Assembly: GCA_936440205.1 (NCBI GenBank)
Contig: OW387145.1
Coordinates: 9,795,396 to 9,859,395, forward strand
Length of the DNA: 64,000 nt
DNA from: Lepidonotus clava
Taxonomy: Eukaryota > Annelida > Polychaeta > Phyllodocida > Polynoidae
Direction: 5' to 3'
A program made the position numbers and the translations under genes. The notes beneath the pieces are model-generated. The model was not told the origin of the DNA, ran no database searches, and saw only the letters and a program-made list of their open reading frames with translations. Below are positions 49,100 through 59,684 of the stretch, piece by piece (position 1 is the first letter of the stretch; the number at the start of each line of letters is the position of its first letter).

Positions 49100-51989
49100 G
49101 AGGCTTCCTGAGGGGGAAACTGCAGGTTACGCCCAGAAATCTACGGGAAGAACAATAGACAAGTGTCCCGGGAGTAGTATAAGTTAAAGTAAAGGGGAGT
49201 TCTTCGTGATTAATCGTTGAAGTAGCTAGCTTCGTCCAGGTAGATCGTTATCCTGGATCATAGTTCATTTCTTAGTGGTAGAGATTCTAAGTAAAGGTGC
49301 TCAAACCTATACAAAGAACACGCACTTGGCAAGAGGTAAGTTTATTATATCCATGACAATTTTCCGAAGATACAGGTATACAGTTCTCCATCCATACAGT
49401 TCATTCCATGCATTTCACAATTCTAACACATCAGTAACATTCCAACCAGGTATAGCTATGGTTAAGCTTCCCCTTTCATAAGGTATATACGCTCCGACAC
49501 TGTTGAGAGAGTCACCTCCCTTCTACCTGTAACGGAGACCATTGGTAGGATTTCCGTTACTTCCAGTACGTTGTCCATAAGGCTAAGCCTAAGCCGTCCC
49601 AATCCCTACTATCACTTAATCATTGTGGTTACTACCATCTCAACACTACCCGTGTGATCCGTATGTTAGACTATTGCTCCCATGTGTTCTGATCGAACTC
49701 TATCTTGGTCTGCTCGTCTATCTCAAGTCTCATACCGCTTATATAGCGACAGCCAAAGGCTTGGCGCTATACTCATTTACACTAATACTTATAACGATGT
49801 TTTCCTTATCTTTCATGCTTCTCATTCTTACTTATATAATCTTGTTCTACTTCTAACTATTGCAAAAACTAATGTTGACGACAAAGCCTGTTATCCCCGG
49901 TATTCTTTAGCTAGGTGTTTCAACTCATAACGTACCCATACAGGTTTTTCCATTGCACGAGTGTCATTTGTTGTACCTGTGCGTACCTGCAGGAGGTGAG
50001 CCAACCCAACTACAATCCCTATGCCTGAGGACGTTATCATTCTTCCATACATTCTAACTAAGCCACTAAACGATGGTGCTGCCTGGCGCCGAGCACACGT
50101 ATCAGCATTACACGTTTTACTATAAATCCTTGCCAATACGAACGAGTTTACAATATTTTATTATTAATTTCTAAAGTCTATTCTAGTTCTTTTGCACTGG
50201 ACGTCAGTGCAGCATAGTGAATCTCCATGCCTACAAGTAAGATGCTAAGATAAGAGATCATTCCACTGAAAGTCTGCCATATTGAATTTTGGCCCTAATC
50301 TTGGTCTTGTTGATATTTAAAGGTTGCTCCTCTTAAAATTCAATGAAGGGGTCCCTCAGGGTCATCATATCAAATTAAATGAAAAATATTGTGCAAAAGA
50401 GCAAAGCCTATATCCTTTGCTTTTGAATTATTTTTTAATCCAGCAGTTATATCAGAGGCTTTATACTAGTAAATTCAACCATCTTGAGATTTGAAGTATT
50501 GCATTAGATGAATATTATGTCTATTCAGCCCTCTAGGTTGTAAAGAATTCATTGACATTGGAACAATTCCAATTGTCTGAATGATTAAATAATTGAAAAT
50601 CATGGTATTTTTCAGAATTGGTCAGCCATATTGGATTTTGGATTGTTGCATCACCTTCAAATGCAAATTATTGAACTCTCTGACCCATAATCAATTTTGA
50701 CACCAATTATGCCTCTTTAGTTATTTCATAAGCTAAGACATAAGATTGTTTATAGGAAAAGTCAGCCTTATTGCCCTTACATGGAATCTATTAATATTTC
50801 AAGGTGGCTCCCTTTCCAGATTTCATAGTTATGCCTCAAATTGCCATATGCCATCTGTAATGAAAGATTATGTTAACAGACCCCAGTACAAGCTGTTTGT
50901 CTTGTTTGGGGGTAAAATGCAATGGGAACTATTAACACTAGAGGAGGGGCCAAGAATCAGTTCCAAGAGTAGCAATGACATGATTAGAACCCAAAAGTTA
51001 CTTGAATACCCACCACAACATTTTATCACCTCTCTGCTTGAAATAGCCACCCTGAGAGAGTCGAGTTTCAATAAGGCTTAGTATCATAAAAGCTGGGTGT
51101 TTACACTGATTACTCTAACATTTATAAACAAGTATTTACAATTTATGCTACATTTGCACCTCACACCTTATGGTAATAACAAATGAACTGTTTTCTAAAA
51201 ATTCTAGCATTATTATCATATGTTTTTTTTTAAAGAGCAGAGCTTTATTCACTTATAAATTTTACGGAGAAAACTTTTTAACATTCTGCTTCCATCAAAT
51301 AGTTTTTAGTACGAACAGAACGTAACTTGTATTTGATTACCTATTTCGACACAAATCAATGTGATAATAGAGTTTCCTCAAGACATTTGAATGTATTTTG
51401 ATGGATTTTCAAGTCTCGAGAGAACTGGCAACAAAATTGTAAATAATTCAAAAACATATTCATGTTCTTGTTCCTGAAATTGGTTGAAATAGTGCACTTC
51501 AAAAGGTTCATAATGTTGGGCAAACAGTTATAAACGTTGCTTCAATGGAATGTTATTCTCTATTATTTTGAACTGGTAGATTGAGCCTTCTTAATGATTA
51601 TCTATTACTACCTGACAAAGTTTTTCTACTTATTGAGTAATCTCACAAAAAATCTTTCATAATGGGACTGTGTATTGGTCGGGTCCACATTGGCCATTGC
51701 CAGACAAAGGTACCTTCCCTAGATACCATAGATAAGCTATGGGGCCAAGTTATAAAACATTGCTCAAACATCAGACAAATAAGTTATCTATCAAATCAAG
51801 TGAAAGGTAAGTATAATTTAATAGTTTTCATTTAGAGAAAAAAAAATCTAGTCCCATAGGAATTCCTATCATTATGTGATTTCTTGTTTTTCTTACATAT
51901 CTGAAATTCTTAAAGGTATAACTTGCATTATGGAAGATTTTGTGAGTATGAGATCTATAAAAGCGAAGCAGTCCTTAAAAAGTATGTAT
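49100..51989. other. Spacer between units A and B, unassigned repeats
   Basis: 49124-50170 is about 1 kb of base composition unlike its surroundings (CTAC-rich, few A-runs) with no recognised protein or terminal repeat. 50270-50830 repeats words such as CAGCCATATTGGATTTTGG and AATATTTCAAGGTGGCTCC two or three times. A 111-codon open frame at 50746-51081 matches nothing I know and spans one of these repeats. Confidence 0.5.
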
Positions 51990-52787
51990 TTGTTCTCATT
52001 TCAAAAGCAGAAGATATAAAAAAAGGCACGATCTCTCAGTTAACAGTAGAAAGAGATTATCACTTTAACAAACATGCAGGTTTGACAAAAGGCCCTTTAT
52101 CTTCTAAATGGATATTCATGTATACAATATTTTATTTCTTATAAGGCCCAGGATTGAACCAATGGTTCAACAGGAGGTTTTGTGAGTATTTTGCAATAAA
52201 CTTATGTTCTACCTGACACAGTGACGAGGATTCAAGACTATTATCATTGTCAAACTTCATAACAGATTATATTGGATGTATATGAAAAGGTTTCCATGGT
52301 TACCTCTAATTTCTATTTGCCTTTTTTGGCCTTTAGAGGTATAACTTGCATACCAGAAGCTTTTGAGAATATCTGACTATGAGATCTATGATGGTGCCAT
52401 TGTCCTTAAACAGTATGTTTTATCTCTCATTTTACATGCAGGTTTCACAAAAGGCCTGTCAACAGGTCTTATTAGTAAACAGAATTTGGTGATATCAAGC
52501 ACTTGAAAACATTTTCTTAATGGTGGGACAGGCATTTACTACTTACATGTCCTTTTGAGCAAGAGAGGAAGTATTTTGATCAGTATCTATACCACACTAA
52601 TCTTCTGCATTTCACAATTACAAGAAATCAACTGAACTTAAAAGGATGCACAGTGTTATCTTTTGCATACTGAACATATGCATTACTCTTTTATTAATTA
52701 ATATAAAGTGAAGGTTTCTGCATTTAGTTGAGGACTGAAAGGCTACCAAATGATAGATATCATGCGGGCTAAAGAAAAAAACTAATG

Positions 52788-52795
52788 TATAAATA
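52788..52795 (+). promoter_or_regulatory. TATA box, peptide gene copy B
   Basis: TATAAATA in the same position relative to the GATCTAGCC start region and the 5' UTR donor (52880) as in copies A and C, although the flanks have diverged. Confidence 0.6.
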
Positions 52796-53055
52796 TTTAA
52801 GAGTGCTGATCTAGCCATAGTAAACTCATTGGTGCAGATCTGTTCTTCACTGCCACTTCTCTCAGAAACAGCATACACAGGTAATTCATTACAAGGATTT
52901 CTGCCATAAAAAATCATCTATCTAGTCCAACTATTTTATCCAAATATTATAGGTTTCAAAGCATGTTTATAAATTATTAAATAATCCAAGAATAAGTTTA
53001 ATGTTTAGTCTCAACATTATTCTGTTCATTTTTCAATTTCAGAATTGATACCAAG

Positions 53056-55801
53056 ATGGAATGTGTTAAAACATTGCTTTTTGCTCTGCTTATTGTCAGC
53101 ATTCTTTCTCCTGTTTCAATGCAAGTTAGTATATATCTAGATATATATGTTTGTTTTCAGGTTTGAGAACATTATTTGGAATTCATAAAGTCTTCATAAT
53201 TGTATAAAAAGATTTCCCCAAGACAAGAAAGAATAGTTTTTGATTAGTGGATTAATTGCATGAAGTATAAGATATTGTAATCTCGGTTTATCTTTAATTC
53301 TAATTCCTATCTTCTATCCTTTATTTCCTATTTGAATGTGCAGGGTCATGGAGGAGGAGGAGGGAAACTGGAGAGAAATCCAAATTCGGTAACTAAGATG
53401 AAAACATTATTTCTAATGCTTGGAATTTCAATTTAGCAAAATGGGTTCTCCAATCGCCTAAGGTACACGGCCGATCCCAGCTTGGTTATTAAAAAGAATT
53501 TTACAAAGGAAGGTTTATGATTTCTTAATTTTATCATCAGTCGGAACCTCACTCTCTCACAGATGGTTTAAATTGTTTACAGATTTGACTTTCAAGGCAC
53601 TTCTTTGTGATATCAGGGATCAGCTTACATCCACTAGGATATTTTTGGAAAAGGTAAGCTGATCCCCAAAATCTCAAAGAAACACCATATTATAGTTAGA
53701 TCTGTAATTGACTTTGAAGATTTGTGAGTTATCGAGGAGGTCATATATATAGGAGAAAGATTGTAATCTTGGCATACTTTCATTTCATCAGCAGTATGTG
53801 AGAGGTCCCCCAGGTAAAGCAGATGGGATATTGAAACCTAACCTCAATTTTGTAAGTAACAAAAACATTTCTAATAATCCTGTAGTTTTGATTATTGATT
53901 ATGTATAGGTAGTGCTCTCCTCAAGTAAATTGCTTATAAAGAACCATACTAGTGTACAATCTAACATGGATTTCAACCAACTAACTCAGTGTATATATGA
54001 ACTGTTTGGAGGTTTTAAATTGCAGAATAGTGGTGTTAGCTCATGCCTCTACTGGCCAAGCCTATCATCACACGCTGTGTTGTCATGGACTAAATGTGCT
54101 TTTCTTTTTTCTTATTTTAAAGTTAAGCTCAGATATTATATTTTGGTAATAATAAACCTTATTTTCAATAATTCCGGTCCACATTTCTTATCCATTTTCA
54201 ATCTAAGCCCATGCAATGACATCACAGGATCCTTATGCAGTCTTTCATAACTGGAATAGGCAAGATTATTTACGTTAACAGACAGATCCATTATAACAAT
54301 GAACTATTTGGAAAATATCATAGGCTATAAGGTAGCACTAATATTCTATTATGTAAAACATCCAAACAGATTGAGATGAAAATATGAAAATCAAATATAA
54401 TATACATTATTTGATAATATTGCCATGAATGATTTTGAATTATATATTGTGTACCTGTTCTGCTTTATATTATATTTTTCATCAACAACACCCGAAAGAA
54501 CCCTTATACATTTGGTAGCCATATGATATATCATACGTGACCTCACACCACTAATGAGGCATAAGTCGCTGTGTTCAGTTCTGAGAAAATTGCATAATAA
54601 GAGTAAAGGGTGCTCGGTGTGGGATTTCCTATGAAACCAATCTTGTAGAACAGGTCCTTAGCTTTCCAATGATGCCAAGCTTGTCCAAATCTGATAATTA
54701 TTAAGGAAGCTATGGGCCCTTAAACATAACACTGTCAGGATACCAGAAAATGAGGAAACACTTAATTTTCTTTTGAGATTTTGCACAAATTATCATAAAT
54801 TATCATAATTGCAAGTAAATATTCAAAAACACACTTTTATTCATTATTGTTCTGGCCAGAAATGATAAATGTATTCTGCGTTCAATGTTGAGACCTGAAA
54901 ATGATGGTTTCTTATAGTTCACACTATTTTCTGAAAATCTCATGTATTTTAGTTTCCACAAAATAGAATGAATTAAGTGAATTTCCCATATCTAAATGTT
55001 CCATTGACATTCCAAATATGGAAATATTCCATCGTGATGGAATATTTAAGGTATGATAAATGAATTCTACACAAAAAGTTGATTTAAGACAGAATCATCA
55101 CTATTTTTCATAAATCTACTCATGTCTCCTTCAATATTAGGTTCAGGATAGCAAATATAGGAACCTCGGAGTACCCCTTGTCCTTGTCTGGTCACAATTA
55201 GTTTTCTCCAGAAAACATAATAATAAGCACCTCAGCAATTATAATTTACTACAAAGTCTATTGGAATAATTGATTTTACAGGCATATTACACAGGATTGT
55301 CCTAAATTTGGTCAATAGAAATTTACATTGTCAGGCAGACAAGTCTAATCTTTAAGGCCAATTTTTTCTCTAATTAGCCTTTTCCAATGCCCAATACTTC
55401 TAACATTCATAACTCAAGTTCCAAACCTTCTCCAAAGATCTTCCAAAAGGTCAAAAACCCATGTCTGTGAATTATGCCTCATTATGTGGTGGGGGGGTCA
55501 CATACAGGTGTACCTGAATTTCATGAGAAAATTAATCTTCAAAGTGCACAATTTTCATGTTTAAATGTTTGTGAAAAAAAATGATGTAGATATACAAAAC
55601 AATTAATATGATACCTTTACCTTTACACTTGATTTTGATACAATTTCAAATAAAATTGAGTGTAATGGAGATATGGAGTAATGGAATTTGAATAAAGGGC
55701 CTCCCACTAAACTGTAGATATCATAAGCTGACCATTTGGCTATGTAAGGTATTGATTTTTTATTTATTATGCACATTTAGAAAGGTGTCAATAAGAGGTA
55801 A
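53056..55801 (+). CDS. Small secreted Gly-rich peptide, copy B (63 aa, four coding exons)
   Basis: Coding exons 53056-53124, 53344-53388, 53795-53851 and 55781-55801 (TAA), all phase 0. Exon 1 gives the signal peptide MECVKTLLFALL to LSPVSMQ; it differs from copy A at several residues but has the same length of 23. Exon 2 is GHGGGGGKLERNPNS. Exon 3 is YVRGPPGKADGILKPNLNF, which aligns with the NYLRGPADNSR exon of copy C through Y-(L/V)-RGP. The last exon is KGVNKR-stop, identical to A and C. TATAAATA is at 52788-52795, the 5' UTR exon ends at 52880 (CAG|gt), the acceptor AG is at 53041-53042, and AATAAA is at 56659. The introns have drifted far more than the coding exons and promoter, which argues for a functional gene. 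Function unknown. Confidence 0.68.
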
Positions 55802-56658
55802 TGAGAAGATGATGCCCAGCCAAAGTTGACTTGTCTAAGTAAGTTTCTGGTGATACTGTTTATCTATTTAAGGAAGGGATTAACCTTAATCCCATCATGA
55901 ATACTCAATGTTCTTGGTATCAAGTAAAGCTTGATTTTTGATAGGTTGAAAGTAAGATTTTGATATTTAAGAGCTATGATACATATCTAGTGGAATCAAA
56001 GATTATCATAGATTGTTATTGTATAAAACTTCACAGCAATTAATTCTGTTGCATAATGTCATGAGAAGATATAATCAGATGAACTGTTTGAGACAAAAAT
56101 ACACGTTCCCTTTCCTAATAATGAACTTTTAAAGAAATGTTTTCCTAATCATCTTAGTACTTATAGACTTATTGTAATAAAGTTATTACTAAAATTTGTA
56201 TCCACTTTACCATTTCCTATCTATTCTTTAACTTGCTTATTTTAATACAGTCTTATTATGCTACAACTGCTTATGAATCATTAGTAAAAACATTCTGATC
56301 TATATGAATCAAATGGAAGTCTAAAAGCTTACTATGTACCTTGTGTTTATATATAGAACATTTTGAGATATATTCCTTTTGTGTTGTCCACTTTGATTGT
56401 TAACTTAAATCTATACTTTGAAAATATTATACTCATTAGTGGTTTGATCAGGGGTTTGATTTTTAAGAATTGAAAGAAATCTACAATACTATATGCTATA
56501 AAACTATAGAGTTGGAAGAAAACAAGCCTTCTTCATAAAACTGTTCTTTGTTTCTTTCCTAGGACTCTACGAATGTTCATTACAATAGCAGCATTATCTC
56601 TTACACGTCATGATTTGTTAAAGAAGTGCACACTCTCAAGGACAATCTGTGAACTATG

Positions 56659-56664
56659 AATAAA
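56659..56664 (+). promoter_or_regulatory. Poly(A) signal AATAAA, peptide gene copy B
   Basis: AATAAA in the same context as copy A (CTATGAATAAA, then GTCAAGCCTTCC). It lies about 860 bases after the coding end, with the 3' UTR apparently spliced (donor 55839, possible acceptor TTTAATACAG). Confidence 0.5.
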
Positions 56665-57407
56665 TGAAATTCATTCAATTACTGCATTTGGTCAAGCCTT
56701 CCTACATTTTCTTTAAAACGATGTCCTCTGCCATAATAATACATTTGAATAGTTATGCAGGACAATGTCTACAAAGAATCTTCTTTGTTTGATCAAAACT
56801 ATATAAATGGATTTATTCAAGGGGCCTTCTGTTAAATACCTGTGCACTGAGTGGGGGTGGATGTAAGAGATTCAGGAATATTTTTAGATGTTTAATCAAC
56901 AAAAAATAGAAAGCATCATATGTCTAGAAGTAATCCCTTTTGAAAGAATTGAGCAAGTAGTTGTCAAGTCACAAACCATTATCATATGGAAAAATCAATA
57001 AAAAGGTAAAGCAAAGCAATAATTTGTATGATGTTTTATTCTGCAGAGGTCTGGCATATTGGAATCGTTTGAGAAGACTAAATGAAATCAATGTGCAAGG
57101 CCTCAAAGTGTCATGTGATGTCTGTAGTGGCATTTACAGACCACTTGCCTCAAAGTTGACACATATATGTCTCATTAGTGGCAAGATGTCAAAATAACAA
57201 CATAGGGAGAAGTGCTTATATTTTTCTGAGATCTTTTGTAGGTTTATACAAATTTAATCTATTAGAATTTCTCTTTGTGGCTTTTATTCTATAACAATTG
57301 TAAAATAGTCTATCTAAATGGTGAGCCCTGTGGTTAAGTATAGTGTTTTCTACTGGTCAGCTCCAGAAGATTGATGCTAATTTGTTATACTTAAATTTAA
57401 GGGTTCT

Positions 57408-57856
57408 AGGACATATATCTCGCAGACACTTACCCCTCAGAAAAATACTCCCTGGATACTTACCCCCTAGGACACTTTCCCCCTAGGACACTTATTCCTT
57501 CCCCTTGGCTTATAATGTAGAGGAAATTGTGTGGCAAGAACTTAGTCTAAGTCTTTCTAATGGAAAGCAAACAAAATAAATATCCTCTCTTCTAATAGAT
57601 GTCTAGGATTCATACCTAAAAGGCTAACTGATCCCTACTCAACAATTAGTGGATGGGGAAGTGTCAAAACATGATTGGACCAAGGTCTCCAAGGTTTGGG
57701 GGTTAGTGTCCTAGGGGATAAATGTCCTAGAGGGTAAGTGTCCATGGGGTAAGTGTCCTAGGGGGTAAGTGTCCTGGAGCGTAAGTGTCCTAGAGGGTAA
57801 GTGTCTGGGGGGTAAGTGCCTGGGGGTAAGTGTTCAGGGGGTAAGTGTCCTATCAC
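57408..57856. mobile_element. Foldback element with minisatellite arms
   Basis: The left arm (57408-57497) holds about five units of the CCCCCTAGGACACTTAC type; the right arm (57695-57856) about nine units of the inverse, GTAAGTGTCCTAGGGG. Some 195 unique bases lie between. Inverted tandem-repeat arms around a short core are typical of foldback elements. Confidence 0.6.
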
Positions 57857-58799
57857 CAAGTTGGTTCACAATTCCAACATATCCAGGCTATATAAACAAA
57901 TGAATATAACACATTTATAAAATATTGAAGTCATGTTCCTCTTTTGGCCAATTAATATGCACAGCCAAATTTTGCTTGCTTTGGGTCACAGACCAAAATT
58001 TAGCTGGGAAAGTGAATGCATGTTGTAAAAGGTCTCTGTGGGCCCAGTGCTGAAAAAGAAATTATGTAAACTACTAAGAAGAAACAGGCCTCAGAACCAA
58101 CTCCTAAAACTGAGTTGCATCAAAACACACCGTGTTCCACAGTGTTATACCATTCTGCACTGTGCCATGTTGCTACATTTTACACCATACTGCATCATGT
58201 TGCACTGTGTCAAACCATGTTGTACCATGCAGCATATTCTGGCATTCTAAGCATCGTTATATACTAGTAGCTGATCATGATTGATATTTGGGAATACTTC
58301 CTACCAATAGACAAAAGGTCTTATGGTCTGCCAAATACTCCATCTGGAGAGATCTCCCTTTCCTGAACAACCTGTGAGAGGTTAAATCATTATGGTTATT
58401 TTTCCGCATGCAGTTAATTTGGTTGATCAAGTGAGATCACAATTTTGTCATCTTTTGGATTGAAAAACTTTTGTGAGACCTGTAAAACCTGGAAGAGGTT
58501 ATACAAGGAAGGTTAATACTAACCATCATAATTATGGGTATTACTCCGGGGGAGGGGACCATCCCAACAGAGCATCTGCCAACAGAGGGGGTAACCTTCC
58601 AGGATGCACAGCCCTATAGTTATCAGTCTATCCTGGTACTTTTTTTAAAGACAATTCTATTCATCCTGAAGAAAATTAATACAGATTAACGTTTGCTAGT
58701 TTTCAATGTTTCTCCAGTTATCAAACATTTTGTATGGTAGAAATCAAAGTGTGGAAAAGACACCAAACTCAACAAGCACAATGGATGGACGACTTGTTA

Positions 58800-58900
58800 T
58801 TTATTAATTATAGTGTAGACAAGTTGCACAGGGATCAACATGTTTCGACTGAAAGTCTTCGTCAGGATGAGTAAGAAAACCAAAGTTCGTTGAGGTATAT
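58800..58900 (-). mobile_element. Short retroelement-tail fragment (Penelope-like type)
   Basis: On the minus strand a short open frame ends PDEDFQSKHVDPC...stop. The phrase 'DEDFQSK-VD' encoded by GACGAAGACTTTCAGTCGAA is one I associate with the 3' end of Penelope-like and similar animal retroelements. Only the tail is visible. It lies 75 bases before unit C. Confidence 0.35.
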
Positions 58901-59392
58901 CCCATCCACAGTACGGAATTTAAACGATGGATAACAGTGTAGAAGGTCAAAGTGTGGGTTCTACAGTGTGGAATCTATGTGTCATCTCTCATTTTAAAAG
59001 ATCACAAGATCATGAAAAAATTGAACAATATTTCAGGCAACAATACAAAGTAATTATCCCATTAACAGACATGCAGGTTTCATAAAAGGCCTTTCATTGT
59101 CTAAATGGATGTGCATGCATACAACCTGTCACTTGCTTAAATGGTCCAGCACTCAGATAACAGTTCAAGATGGGTTTTGCAAGCATTGACAACACACTGA
59201 TGTTCTACATGTCACAATAAAAAGGATTCACCATTGAACTTAAAAGGCTGCACAGTATCTTTTGCGTTATTGAACAGATATAATATACATTAGCTTTTGT
59301 ATTGAGTAGTACAAAGTGAGCGTAAGCTTTTAGCTGTAAGCTGATATGTAATCAGATCTAAAGTATCATGCAAGATAATAAGACAACTAGTA

Positions 59393-59400
59393 TATAAATA
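59393..59400 (+). promoter_or_regulatory. TATA box, peptide gene copy C
   Basis: TATAAATA directly before TTCAGATACTGG and the ATCTAGCC start region; closely similar to copy A. The 5' UTR exon donor is at 59489-59491. Confidence 0.6.
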
Positions 59401-59684
59401 TTCAGATACTGGTGTACAGATCTAGCCACAATAAAATTATTGGTGCAGACCTGTTCACAACAACATCCCTAAGAAACAGCATCATATAGGTATTTCATTG
59501 CAAGAATATTCTATAGGAAAAAAGTGATTAACTACTTTGAAGTTGACTTTATTATCTATCTAGTTTAATATATCCAAATATAGCTTTCAAAAACAGGCTA
59601 AAATCAGTTAGTGAATCAAAGATTAAGTTTAATGTCTTCTCTCATAATCTTTTTTCAATTTTTAATTTCAGAAGTGATACCAAA

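Larger units (their letters stand above)
51990..56690 (+). repeat. Segmental duplication unit B (diverged)
   Basis: Similarity to A and C starts near CTCATTTCAAAAG and the ACATGCAGGTTTGACAAAAGG segment (repeated again at 52435), becomes continuous by about 52620, and runs to the poly(A) signal. It lacks the 1.4-1.8 kb of extra sequence that A and C carry in the second intron, and holds its own block (about 54480-55500) absent from A and C. Confidence 0.75.
56691..58973. other. Spacer between units B and C
   Basis: AT-rich spacer with the foldback element (57408-57856) and the retroelement-tail fragment (58800-58900). No gene is supported; the short open frames lack exon signals. Confidence 0.55.

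Noticed and set aside
50746-51081. 111-codon open frame as a gene
   Set aside because: It spans locally repeated AT-rich words (AATATTTCAAGGTGGCTCC), with no splice, promoter or domain support.
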